A DNA stretch of 64,000 nucleotides from Phycisphaerae bacterium (GTDB taxonomy: Bacteria; Planctomycetota; Phycisphaerae; Sedimentisphaerales; UBA12454). The notes below the pieces were generated by a model that was given only the letters and a program-made list of their open reading frames with translations, was not told the origin of the DNA and made no database searches. The stretch spans positions 1 to 64,000 of the forward strand of contig JBAZHC010000001.1 of NCBI GenBank assembly GCA_041652575.1, written 5' to 3'. Both the position numbers and the translations under genes were made by a program. How positions within the stretch are numbered: the first letter of the stretch is position 1; each line of letters starts with the position of its first letter. Positions 8,732 to 17,182 of the stretch are shown piece by piece.

Positions 8732-8759
8732 TTGACATTACTATTTATGGTACTTAAAT
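8732..8759 (+). promoter_or_regulatory. Sigma-70-type promoter of gltX
   Basis: TTGACA at 8732-8737 and TTAAAT at 8754-8759 with a 16-base spacer. The start codon is about 30 bases downstream of the expected transcription start, with AAAGG correctly spaced before it. Confidence 0.65.
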
Positions 8760-8794
8760 TTAGCGAAATAGTTTGTTGTTATGAAAGGCGTTAA

Positions 8795-10417
8795 ATGGCA
8801 GTTACGAGGTTTGCACCATCTCCGACGGGTTATCTTCACATTGGCGGGGCGCGTATAGCCCTTTTTGACCTTATATGGGCGAAAAATACTGGTGGAAAAT
8901 TTATTCTCCGAATTGAGGATACCGACCAGAGCAGAAACAGCCCCACAGCGGCAAAACAGGTAATGAGCGATTTGCGGTGGCTGGGGATACAATGGGACCA
9001 GGGCCCCGAAGTTGGCGGGCCGGCCGAGCCGTATTTCCAGTCGCAAAGACTCGACATTTATAATAAATATATACAGCAGCTTTTAACTGTGGGTAAGGCG
9101 TATTACTGTTTCGATACCGCCGGTGAACTCGAACAAATGCGAAAAGAAGCCGCCGAGAAAAAACAGAACTTTATTTACTCCCGTCCGATAACATTTCCTG
9201 ATACCGCCGAAGTTGAACAGGCAAAAGCACAGGGCAGGGATGTAGTAGTCCGCTTCTGTATGCCGGACGAGGAAGTCGTTGTCGAGGATGTGGTTCGCGG
9301 ACAGGTGAAATTTAACGGTAAAGAACTCAGCGATTTTATAATCCTCAAAAGCGATGGATTTCCTACATATCATTTTGCCTGCGTTGTCGATGATGAGTTG
9401 ATGGGCGTTACTCACGTTATCAGGGGTCAGGAACATCTGATGAATACGCCCGGTCATATAGCGCTGCAAAAGGCGCTCGGATTTAAAACGCCTGCTTACG
9501 CGCATCTGGCAATCACAGTCAGCGAAGGCGGCGGCAAAATGTCAAAACGCGACAGGGCCAAGGTTCTCAAAGCCGTGATAAAAAAGACGGAACCCCTGGA
9601 CAAAGAAAAACTCGCTTCCGTCGGCGGGATAAGCAAAGCTGAACTCGATGATTTCCTGTCCGGCGACAATATGCCCGATACCCCTGCAATTGACGCGATG
9701 GCAGAATTCCTAAATGTGGAACTGCCGGAAATTAATATTGTCGATTTCTTCAAAAGCGGTTATCTGCCGCAGACGCTCGTTAATTTTATAGCTCTTTTGG
9801 GTTATAGTGCGCCTGTCGAAAAGGAAATTCTTACATTACAGGAAATTATAGACACCTTTGACCCGTCGAGGTTTAATAAGACAAATAGTCTCTTCGACCG
9901 CAAGAAGCTTCTCGCGTTTAATATGGAACATATAAAACTGCTTTCTGTGGAAGAACTTCTCAGCAGGTATAAGGATTTTCTCAGGGCGGTAAATTCGCCG
10001 GCCGCAAATGCCGATGATGCTCTGCTTAAAAGAGCGCTGAAGGCCGCACATGGAGCAAGAACACTTGCCGAAATCGACCATAAGAGCAGGTTTTTGTTTA
10101 CCGAAGACGACAAAATAGAATATGACCAAAAAGACGTGGAAAAAGTTCTGCTTAAAAACAATGGCGAAGGCATCGCTATGCTTGCGGAACTGAAAGGCAG
10201 GCTTAAAGCTCTTGATAAGATAACCCAGGAGTCGGTTGAAAATCTGCTTCGGGGTCTTGCCGAGCAGAAACAAATCGGCCTGGGCAGGGTGGCTCAGCCC
10301 CTGCGGGTCGCGATTTGCGGCACAACTATTTCATTGCCGATATTCGAATCTATCGATATGCTTGGTCTGGATAAAACATTAAATAGAATTGATAATACTA
10401 TAAATAAGTTTAAATAA
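8795..10417 (+). CDS. gltX: Glutamyl-tRNA synthetase
   Basis: A class I synthetase charging tRNA-Glu (or tRNA-Gln in a non-discriminating role). The HIGH-type motif is FAPSPTGYLHIGGAR at about residues 6-20. The core TYHFACVVDDELMGVTHVIRG and the KMSKR loop at about 249 are present. At 540 residues it is longer than usual (about 470). Roughly 60 extra residues lie between KMSKRDRAK and the conserved DFFKSGYLP segment, which normally follows almost directly. I recall similar inserts in other planctomycetes but cannot verify this. It has its own promoter; the next gene starts 40 bases downstream with no terminator between. Confidence 0.96.
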   Translation: MAVTRFAPSPTGYLHIGGARIALFDLIWAKNTGGKFILRIEDTDQSRNSPTAAKQVMSDLRWLGIQWDQGPEVGGPAEPYFQSQRLDIYNKYIQQLLTVGKAYYCFDTAGELEQMRKEAAEKKQNFIYSRPITFPDTAEVEQAKAQGRDVVVRFCMPDEEVVVEDVVRGQVKFNGKELSDFIILKSDGFPTYHFACVVDDELMGVTHVIRGQEHLMNTPGHIALQKALGFKTPAYAHLAITVSEGGGKMSKRDRAKVLKAVIKKTEPLDKEKLASVGGISKAELDDFLSGDNMPDTPAIDAMAEFLNVELPEINIVDFFKSGYLPQTLVNFIALLGYSAPVEKEILTLQEIIDTFDPSRFNKTNSLFDRKKLLAFNMEHIKLLSVEELLSRYKDFLRAVNSPAANADDALLKRALKAAHGARTLAEIDHKSRFLFTEDDKIEYDQKDVEKVLLKNNGEGIAMLAELKGRLKALDKITQESVENLLRGLAEQKQIGLGRVAQPLRVAICGTTISLPIFESIDMLGLDKTLNRIDNTINKFK

Positions 10418-10456
10418 AACATAAACTTTTTAGAATATGGCATTAAGAGTATCAAT

Positions 10457-11299
10457 ATGACAGATGAGTTAATCCCCACAACAAAAATAGCTGTTTTTAG
10501 GAAGAAAGAAATCAGAAAAACCATTCATAATAACGAGTGGTGGTTTGTCATTATGGATGTCATCACCGCTCTGACGGATTCAGCCCAGCCAAATGGGTAT
10601 ATTAAAGATATGCGCAGAAGAGATATTGAGCTTGCCAAAGGGTGGGGGCAGATTGCCACCCCCCTTTCCGTGCAAACAGCCGGGGGCATACAAAAATTAA
10701 ATTGTGCCAATACTGAAGGCATTTTTCGTATAATTCAGTCAATTCCATCGCCTAAGGCGGAGCCTTTTAAGCTTTGGCTGGCTAAAGTTGGCTATGAACG
10801 AATACAGGAAATCGAAGACCCTGAAATTGCGACTAAACGCACAAGGGCTTTATATAAAGCCAAAGGATACAGTGACGACTGGATTGAAAAACGGATGCGA
10901 GGTATTGCTATCCGCGAAGAACTTACCGATGAATGGAAAAATCATGGTGTCAAAGTTGAGAAAGAATACGAAATTTTAACAGCTGAAATATCCAAAGCAG
11001 CCTTTGGCCTTACTCCCGGCCAATACAAAAAACTTAAAGGATTAAAACGAGAAAACTTGCGTGACCATATGACTGATTTGGAACTTATTTTTTCAATGCT
11101 TGGAGAGGCTTCAACAACACAGATTACAAGGGTTGAAGCTCCCGATGGTTTTGATGAAAATAAAAGCGTCGCGCGGCGAGGAGGAAATGTTGCTGGTATA
11201 GCGAGAAAAAAACTCGAGCAGGAAACCCGTCGCAAGGTGATTAGCAAGGGAAATTATCTCCAAAAACCACAAAATAAGAGATTTAAGGATAACAAATAA
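10457..11299 (+). CDS. Bro-N domain (phage antirepressor/DinD-like) protein
   Basis: A 280-residue protein whose N-terminal ~105 residues match the Bro-N domain of phage antirepressors: IAVFRKKEIRKTIHNNEWWFVIMDVI, then an ALTDS and R-RDIELAKGW segment and GIFRIIQSIPSPKAEPFKLWLAKVG. The C-terminal part (REELTDEW, ISKAAFGLTPGQYKKLKGL, DHMTDLELIFSMLGEASTT) is the partner domain often called DNA-damage-inducible protein D. Function in chromosomes is unclear; phage relatives block repressors. It sits alone between gltX and a sugar kinase with no other phage genes, so it looks like an isolated acquired gene. The ribosome-binding site is weak. Confidence 0.85.
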   Translation: MTDELIPTTKIAVFRKKEIRKTIHNNEWWFVIMDVITALTDSAQPNGYIKDMRRRDIELAKGWGQIATPLSVQTAGGIQKLNCANTEGIFRIIQSIPSPKAEPFKLWLAKVGYERIQEIEDPEIATKRTRALYKAKGYSDDWIEKRMRGIAIREELTDEWKNHGVKVEKEYEILTAEISKAAFGLTPGQYKKLKGLKRENLRDHMTDLELIFSMLGEASTTQITRVEAPDGFDENKSVARRGGNVAGIARKKLEQETRRKVISKGNYLQKPQNKRFKDNK

Positions 11300-11424
11300 T
11301 AAACTTAATCTTTGAATAGATATATGAAGGTGTTGGATGGTTATATTCGTTACTTTATTTATACAAACAGTATATAAAAAAAGAAACATTTAAGGCGGAA
11401 GGGTTAATTTTAAAGGATTTTTAA

Positions 11425-12330
11425 ATGAGTTTGCTTGTAACAGGTTCGATAGGAATTGATACCGTAATAACGCCGCAGGGCAAAAGTGAAAATTGTATCG
11501 GCGGTTCAGCCGTCTATTTCGCGATGGCGGCCAGTTTCTTCTCGCCGGTACGTTTTGTCGGCGTTGTCGGAGCGGATTGTCCGTTCGATTTGGCCAAGGT
11601 TTTTTCCGGCAGGGATGTCGACCTTTCCGGCCTCGAAGTCCGCAGCGGCAGCAAAACGTTCAGATGGAAAGGTTCGTATCAGGGCGATATGAGCCAGGCG
11701 ATAACCGATGCGATGGAACTGAATGTCCTGTCCGAACGCCAGCCGATTGTGCCGGAAAATTTCAGGGACAGCGAATACGTTTTTCTCGCCAATACTCATC
11801 CGTCATTGCAGATACAGCTTCTCGACCAGTTAAAACAGCCTAAATTTATTGTCGCAGATACCATGAACTGCTGGATAGACAGCCAGGCGGAAGAGTTAAA
11901 AAAATTACTGCAGAGAATAAACGTCCTCGTACTAAACGAAGGCGAAGCAAAGATGCTTACCAAATGCGATAATCTCGCTGTCGCCGCGCAGGAGCTGATA
12001 AAGATGGGCCCCAAAGCTGTGATAATCAAGAAAGGCTCCAACGGCTCAATTGCACTGGACAGCGACGGCCACTGGTCTGTGATAGGAGCGTATCCGACTA
12101 TCCATCTTAAGGACCCGACAGGCGCAGGCGATGCCTTTGCGGGAGCACTGATGGGATATCTTGCCTCGGCCGACAGAACAGACGCCAAATCTCTCCGCAA
12201 GGCGATAGCTTATGGTACGGTTACGGCATCGATTGTAATCGAAGGTTTTTCATTGTCGTCAATCGCGTCAATCAGCAAAAGCGCGATTGATAAAAGACTT
12301 AACGAATTAAAAGAAATTATGGAATTTTAA
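11425..12330 (+). CDS. PfkB-family carbohydrate kinase
   Basis: A 301-residue ribokinase-fold kinase. It starts with VTGSIGIDTVIT and the GGSAVYFAMAASFF substrate lid region, and ends with the PfkB signature DPTGAGDAFAGALMGYL (catalytic Asp in GAGD, anion hole GAG) at about 231-247. VLNEGEAKML and VIIKKGSNGS are standard core strands. The substrate (sugar, nucleoside or similar) cannot be told. The early GGSAVYFAMA layout recalls the adenosine-kinase-like subgroup of PfkB proteins, but that is a guess. AAAGGA precedes the ATG. No pathway neighbours are obvious. Confidence 0.88.
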   Translation: MSLLVTGSIGIDTVITPQGKSENCIGGSAVYFAMAASFFSPVRFVGVVGADCPFDLAKVFSGRDVDLSGLEVRSGSKTFRWKGSYQGDMSQAITDAMELNVLSERQPIVPENFRDSEYVFLANTHPSLQIQLLDQLKQPKFIVADTMNCWIDSQAEELKKLLQRINVLVLNEGEAKMLTKCDNLAVAAQELIKMGPKAVIIKKGSNGSIALDSDGHWSVIGAYPTIHLKDPTGAGDAFAGALMGYLASADRTDAKSLRKAIAYGTVTASIVIEGFSLSSIASISKSAIDKRLNELKEIMEF

Positions 12331-12366
12331 AAGGACTAAAGATTGTAGATAGATGTTTTTGTTTTA

Positions 12367-12468
12367 GGTATAGGTAATGGTAACGTCTCGTGTTTTGGTT
12401 TGGGTGTGGGTAACGTTACCAAAACCGACACCAGCTAACGCGACGTTACCGATACCGATAACTATACC
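12367..12468. repeat. Imperfect ~100-bp palindrome with GGTAACGTTACC centre
   Basis: The arms run from GGTATAGG inwards and from ACTATACC inwards with several mismatches and small bulges, around the perfect 12-bp palindrome GGTAACGTTACC at 12409-12420. GGTAACGT motifs recur within the arms. It fills the gap between the kinase and thpR. A transcript could form a long hairpin, but there is no T run. It resembles a REP- or MITE-like element. Confidence 0.6.
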
Positions 12469-12506
12469 GATATTAGTCAATTCTTCAATCTTAAACGTTC
12501 AATTTT

Positions 12507-13067
12507 ATGAGATGTTTCATTGCGATAGATATTGATGATAGACTTCGCGGGGAGATTGAAAAACTCCAGAGCCAGTTCAGGAAACGGCTGAAAAATCAGG
12601 CCGGGATAAAATGGGTCAGACCGGAACTTATCCACCTTACACTGAAATTTTTAGGCGAGGTTGAAGACGGCAGAGCCGAAGAAATCGGCCAGGCGATTGA
12701 ACTGGTTTGTGCGGCACATAAAAGTTTCGAGCTTGAATTTTCCACGGTCGGCACTTTCGGCAGACCAGCAAAAGTACTCTGGCTGGGCGGGAAAAAACAG
12801 AATACCGAGCTTGAAAAACTTGTGCAGGATATCGAAGAGACTTTCGAGGAACTTGATTTTGAAAAAGAGCAAAGGCCTTTTAGTCCGCATCTTACACTTG
12901 CCAGAATAAGGGACGACCGTTCCGGTAAACAGACAGCCGAGCTTGCCGACAATTTCGGCCCGGTCAATGCAGGTACTATAAAAGTTGATGCGGTATGCTT
13001 TTATAAAAGTCAGTTGACATCTGACGGTCCTGTATATACGCTGTTGAGGAAAATTAACTTTATGTAA
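12507..13067 (+). CDS. thpR: RNA 2',3'-cyclic phosphodiesterase (LigT/ThpR)
   Basis: A 186-residue 2H phosphoesterase. The two HxTx motifs, HLTLKFLGEV at about residue 47 and HLTLARI at about 129, are both present and correctly spaced, as are the start MRCFIAIDIDD and KWVRPELIH. Family members hydrolyse 2',3'-cyclic phosphate ends of RNA; the original LigT name refers to a weak 2'-5' RNA ligase activity. recA begins 37 bases downstream. Pairing of this gene with recA, sometimes via cinA, is seen in several bacteria, suggesting co-transcription. Confidence 0.93.
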   Translation: MRCFIAIDIDDRLRGEIEKLQSQFRKRLKNQAGIKWVRPELIHLTLKFLGEVEDGRAEEIGQAIELVCAAHKSFELEFSTVGTFGRPAKVLWLGGKKQNTELEKLVQDIEETFEELDFEKEQRPFSPHLTLARIRDDRSGKQTAELADNFGPVNAGTIKVDAVCFYKSQLTSDGPVYTLLRKINFM

Positions 13068-13103
13068 AAAAATTGTCATTTCGACCGAAGGGAAGGGAAA
13101 AAT

Positions 13104-14150
13104 ATGGCTAAAGCTGCTAAATCGAAGAAGGCGGAAGAAAAAAATGAGAAACAATCGACAAAAGACAGCGCTCTTGAAAGGGCGATTGCACAGATAGAAA
13201 AGCAGTACGGCAGCGGCTCGATTATGCAGATGGACGAGAGCCGGTATGCCAGGATTGAAGGCATTCAAACCGGTTCCATTTCGCTTGATATAGCTCTGGG
13301 CGGATGTGGAATACCTCGCGGCAGGGTAGTCGAGTTTTTCGGCCCTGAATCCAGCGGAAAGACCACACTTGCTCTGCACGTTATCGCCAACGCTCAAAAA
13401 GCCGGTGGAGTTGCGGCTTTTATTGATGCAGAACATGCCCTCGATACCACCTGGGCCAAAAGACTTGGCGTGGACGTCAGCGGTCTTCTGGTCAGCCAGC
13501 CCGATACTGGCGAACAGGCTCTGGATATTGCAGAGATGCTGATAAAGTCCAATGCAGTTGACGTTATTGTAATTGACTCTGTCGCGGCTCTCATTCCAGC
13601 CGCCGAACTGGCAGGTGAAATGGGACAATCGCACATGGGACTCCAGGCAAGACTGATGAGTCAGGCGATGAGAAAACTCACCGGCGTTATAAGCAAGAGC
13701 AAGACAAGCCTGATTTTTATTAACCAGATAAGAATGAAAATCGGCGTTATGTTCGGCAATCCTGAAACGACGACCGGCGGCAACGCATTGAAATTTTACA
13801 GCTCTGTCAGATTGGACATCAGAAGAATTTCAACCATTAAGGACGCGACTAATGCGATTGGCAGTCGAGTCAGGGCCAGAGTCGTTAAAAATAAAATTGC
13901 CCCGCCTTTCCGGGAAGCGGAATTCGATATTATGTTCGACAGCGGCATAAGTTATGAAGGCGACATTATAGACCTGGGCTGCAATTGCGGCGTTCTTACG
14001 AAAAGCGGTGCCTGGATACTCTACGGTGAGCTGAAATTAGGCCAGGGCAGAGAAAATGCCAAGAAACTTCTTATCGAAGACAAAAAACTTACTAAGGAAA
14101 TCACCGACAAGATTCTGACGGCAGTCGGAGTGAAAGAAAAATCAGAATAA
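13104..14150 (+). CDS. recA: Recombinase RecA
   Basis: This 348-residue protein is a full RecA: the N-terminal helix (ALERAIAQIEKQYGSGSIM), Walker A GPESSGKTT at about 75-83, EHALDTTWAKRLGVD, Walker B VIVIDSVAAL, loop 1 GEMGQSHMG and loop 2 with ETTTGGNALKFYSSVR. It forms ATP-dependent filaments on ssDNA for strand exchange and SOS induction. The ribosome-binding site is GAAGGGAAGGG. I looked for a LexA-type operator and saw none I could defend. The next small gene starts 15 bases downstream. Confidence 0.98.
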   Translation: MAKAAKSKKAEEKNEKQSTKDSALERAIAQIEKQYGSGSIMQMDESRYARIEGIQTGSISLDIALGGCGIPRGRVVEFFGPESSGKTTLALHVIANAQKAGGVAAFIDAEHALDTTWAKRLGVDVSGLLVSQPDTGEQALDIAEMLIKSNAVDVIVIDSVAALIPAAELAGEMGQSHMGLQARLMSQAMRKLTGVISKSKTSLIFINQIRMKIGVMFGNPETTTGGNALKFYSSVRLDIRRISTIKDATNAIGSRVRARVVKNKIAPPFREAEFDIMFDSGISYEGDIIDLGCNCGVLTKSGAWILYGELKLGQGRENAKKLLIEDKKLTKEITDKILTAVGVKEKSE

Positions 14151-14165
14151 TTGAGGAATTAAAAA

Positions 14166-14453
14166 ATGGACGGCAATACGATTAAGAGTGTTGAAATGCC
14201 TAAAAGTAACACAGAATGTTATACTATTCAGCCGGATCAACCGTTTAAGTGTTCTCCAAAAAGACACGATGCATTTTATAAAGCAGGACAGATTGCATTG
14301 CCGTGTCTCTTGATTGTTTTGTATATAGCACTTTTTGCTTTCATGTTGATTATGATGTATCGCTTTGTTCGTGCTGTCGAAAGAATTGCAAAAAAGTTTG
14401 AAAACGGCATAACCATTAATAAAAATAACTCAAATTTAGATGATAAGGTCTGA
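14166..14453 (+). CDS. Small single-pass membrane protein, unknown
   Basis: A 95-residue protein with a polar N-terminus containing SPKRHDAFY, one hydrophobic segment at about residues 41-63 (LPCLLIVLYIALFAFMLIMM) and a basic cytoplasmic-looking tail. No family is recognised. It lies 15 bases after recA and its last 14 bases overlap the start of alaS, so the three genes are probably co-transcribed and alaS may be translationally coupled to it. GAGG is found before the ATG. Confidence 0.6.
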   Translation: MDGNTIKSVEMPKSNTECYTIQPDQPFKCSPKRHDAFYKAGQIALPCLLIVLYIALFAFMLIMMYRFVRAVERIAKKFENGITINKNNSNLDDKV

Positions 14454-17139
14454 AAATTTGTTAACAGCATCGCAAATCAGAAAATCCTTTATCGATTTCT
14501 TTATTGAAAAGAGGCATACTTTTGTACAGAGCTGGCCGGTTGTGCCCATCGGCGATGATACACTGCTGTTTACAAATGCCGGTATGAATCAGTTCAAGGA
14601 TGTTTTTCTCGGCACAGGCGCCCGCGGATATAAACGCGCAGCCAACAGCCAGAAATGTATCCGTGCAGGCGGAAAACATAATGACCTCGAAGATGTCGGC
14701 ACCGATACGTATCATCACACCTTTTTTGAAATGCTCGGCAACTGGTCTTTCGGCGATTATTTTAAAGCCGAGGCAATCGAATGGGCCTGGGAGCTTTTGA
14801 CGAAGGTCTGGAAAATAGACCCGCAGCGTTTGCACGCCACTTATTTTCAGGGCGACCCGCACGATAATCTTTCCGCCGATGACGAAGCGAGAGATTTATG
14901 GCTCCGATTTTTGCCTGACGAAAGAATTCATAAAGGCAATAAGAAAGATAATTTCTGGGAAATGGGCGATACCGGCCCCTGCGGCCCATGCAGCGAGATA
15001 CATTACGATGGCACGCCTGACATGTCCGGCGCCGCGTTTATAAACAAAGATAATTCGAACGTAATTGAAATCTGGAATCTTGTTTTCATTCAGTATAACC
15101 GCGACAGCAGCGGAAAATTAACTCCGCTGCCCGCAAGGCACGTCGATACAGGTATGGGCCTTGAAAGGGTAACGCGCATCCTGCAGGGCAAACAGTCGAA
15201 TTACGATACTGATTTGTTTACGCCGATACTCGATGCGACGGGTAAATTGTGCAATCAAAAATATACCGCCGCTATGGATAAAAAATCCGACATCGCGTTT
15301 CGCGTTATCGCCGACCATTTGCGAACGCTTGTCTTCGCGATAACCGACGGCTGTATGCCGAGCAATGACGGCAGGGGATATGTTCTTCGCAGAATTTTAA
15401 GACGGGCCTCGAGATTCGGCCGCACACTCAATATGCACGAGCCGTTTATTTATAAACTGGCCGATGTAGTTATTAGTTCGATGAGTCAGGCTTTTGCTGA
15501 AATAAAACAGCGAAGCGAACTCGTTAAGACCGTTATAAAATCCGAAGAGGAAAGTTTCGGCAGAACGCTCGACAGGGGCCTTGAGATATTTGGCGCCGCA
15601 GCCGAAAACGCTGATAACGGCGTTATAAGCGGTCAGGACGCGTTCCAGCTTTATGACACATTCGGTTTCCCGCTCGATTTGACCCAGCTTATGGCAAGAG
15701 AGAAGAATCTTTCCGTTGACACCGCGGGCTTCGAAAAACTTATGGACCAGCAGAGACAGCGTGCAAGAGCCTCGCAGAAGACCAGCAGTTTCATCTCGAT
15801 TGTTGCGGATACAAAATTGCCCGTTACGGACGATTCGGCAAAATATAACGAAGATAAAATACGAACTCTGATTACGGGTTTCATCGACCAGGCCGGCTAT
15901 AAAAACAGCGGAACCCTCATCGAGGGCGCAGACGCCGCGGTCATACTCGAGAAGACTTGTTTTTACGCCGAGTCCGGCGGACAAATCGGCGATAAGGGAA
16001 TTATCAAAACAGAGTCAGGCGAATTCGCGGTCGAGACGACTGAAAAAATCGCGGACTGTGTTATACATAAAGGAAAACTGATAAAAGGCTCGATGAAAAT
16101 CGGCGATGAAGCTGACGCGATTGTGGATGAGTCCAGACAGCAGAGCAGGCGGAATCATACTGCCACCCATTTATTGCAGTGGGCATTGCAGCAGACTCTC
16201 GGCAGAAACGTTGCACAGCAGGGCAGTCTGGTTTGCCCGGAATATTTGAGATTTGATTTTACCGCACCAAAGGCGCTGACGGATGAAGAACTTAAAAAAG
16301 TTCAGCAGCTTGTAAATGAGAAAATCCGCCAGAATCTTCCTGTAGCCTGCACCGTTTTGCCGATAGCGCAGGCCAAAAAGCTCGGCGCGATGGCGCTGTT
16401 CAATGAAAAATACGGCGACACCGTAAGAGTCATCGCCATTGGAGCACCTGACGAAAAAAATATCTCGCAGGCGTTCAGCAGGGAATTCTGCGGCGGAACC
16501 CACGTTGACAACACCGGCAAAATCGCCGGAATTAAAATAATAAAAGAAGAAAGCGTTTCAGCCGGAGTAAGAAGAATAACCGCTCTCACCGGCAGCGCAC
16601 TGCTGGATTACCTCGCGGCCCAAAGTGAAATTACAGAACAGCTTTGCCTTATACTTAAAGTAAAAGCTGAAGATTTGCCGGTACGCGTAAATAAATTGAT
16701 GGATGAAAACAAGAAACTTGCCAAACAGTTGAAGTCGGCTCCGTCGCAGGGCGGGACAAATTTTCTCGATAAGGCAAAGCAGTTGCTCGACGAAGCCGCC
16801 AAAATTGGCGAAAGCGCTGTTGTTATAAATGTTATCGAATCCGCCGCTGTGGACGATGTTCGCGTTGCGATGGATATGATAAAGAAAAAAGCCGGTTCCG
16901 CTGTCATTGTCTTCGGCATGGCGGATGGCGATAAGGTTACGCTTCTTGCCGCTGTTACCGACGACCTTATTAAAAAAGGATTAAGCGCCGGAGATATTGT
17001 AAAACAGATTTCGCCGATAGTCGCGGGCGCCGGCGGCGGCAGACCGCAAATGGCTCAGGCCGGCGGAAAAGACCCCTCAAAATTAAAAGATGCACTCGAC
17101 AAAGCCTCAGAACTCATCGAGGCAAAATTAAGAAAATGA
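14440..17139 (+). CDS. alaS: Alanyl-tRNA synthetase
   Basis: An 899-residue class II synthetase of normal length. The catalytic domain has FTNAGMNQFKDVFLG and RAANSQKCIRAGGKHNDLEDVG. The editing domain carries HTATHLLQWAL with the zinc-binding partner CGGTH, and the C-terminal DHHA1 region ends with VAGAGGGRPQMAQAGGKD. It charges tRNA-Ala and edits Ser/Gly mischarging. The ATG at 14440 overlaps the upstream small gene by 14 bases; homologues start at the LTASQIRKSFIDFF segment a few residues later, so the start fits. A hairpin terminator separates it from the converging hisD. Confidence 0.97.
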   Translation: MIRSENLLTASQIRKSFIDFFIEKRHTFVQSWPVVPIGDDTLLFTNAGMNQFKDVFLGTGARGYKRAANSQKCIRAGGKHNDLEDVGTDTYHHTFFEMLGNWSFGDYFKAEAIEWAWELLTKVWKIDPQRLHATYFQGDPHDNLSADDEARDLWLRFLPDERIHKGNKKDNFWEMGDTGPCGPCSEIHYDGTPDMSGAAFINKDNSNVIEIWNLVFIQYNRDSSGKLTPLPARHVDTGMGLERVTRILQGKQSNYDTDLFTPILDATGKLCNQKYTAAMDKKSDIAFRVIADHLRTLVFAITDGCMPSNDGRGYVLRRILRRASRFGRTLNMHEPFIYKLADVVISSMSQAFAEIKQRSELVKTVIKSEEESFGRTLDRGLEIFGAAAENADNGVISGQDAFQLYDTFGFPLDLTQLMAREKNLSVDTAGFEKLMDQQRQRARASQKTSSFISIVADTKLPVTDDSAKYNEDKIRTLITGFIDQAGYKNSGTLIEGADAAVILEKTCFYAESGGQIGDKGIIKTESGEFAVETTEKIADCVIHKGKLIKGSMKIGDEADAIVDESRQQSRRNHTATHLLQWALQQTLGRNVAQQGSLVCPEYLRFDFTAPKALTDEELKKVQQLVNEKIRQNLPVACTVLPIAQAKKLGAMALFNEKYGDTVRVIAIGAPDEKNISQAFSREFCGGTHVDNTGKIAGIKIIKEESVSAGVRRITALTGSALLDYLAAQSEITEQLCLILKVKAEDLPVRVNKLMDENKKLAKQLKSAPSQGGTNFLDKAKQLLDEAAKIGESAVVINVIESAAVDDVRVAMDMIKKKAGSAVIVFGMADGDKVTLLAAVTDDLIKKGLSAGDIVKQISPIVAGAGGGRPQMAQAGGKDPSKLKDALDKASELIEAKLRK

Positions 17140-17154
17140 TATTTGCTCGGTTAG

Positions 17155-17182
17155 CCCCGTCAACACCTTGACGGGGTTCGTT
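17155..17182. terminator. Hairpin between converging alaS and hisD
   Basis: CCCCGTCAA and TTGACGGGG form a perfect 9-bp stem with a 4-base loop, 15 bases after alaS and just past the end of hisD. The T tract (TTCGTTATTT) is modest. The GCCCC...GGGGTT frame matches the variable-arm palindrome family seen elsewhere in the window. Confidence 0.7.

Noticed and set aside
8629..8757. 42-codon open frame upstream of gltX
   Set aside because: It overlaps the gltX promoter, and neither its composition nor its start context supports coding.
13068..13103. SOS box before recA
   Set aside because: The 36-base gap after thpR has no palindromic operator that I could defend.
12651..13634. 327-codon minus-strand open frame over thpR and recA
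   Set aside because: It spans two well-identified genes on the other strand and has no family resemblance.
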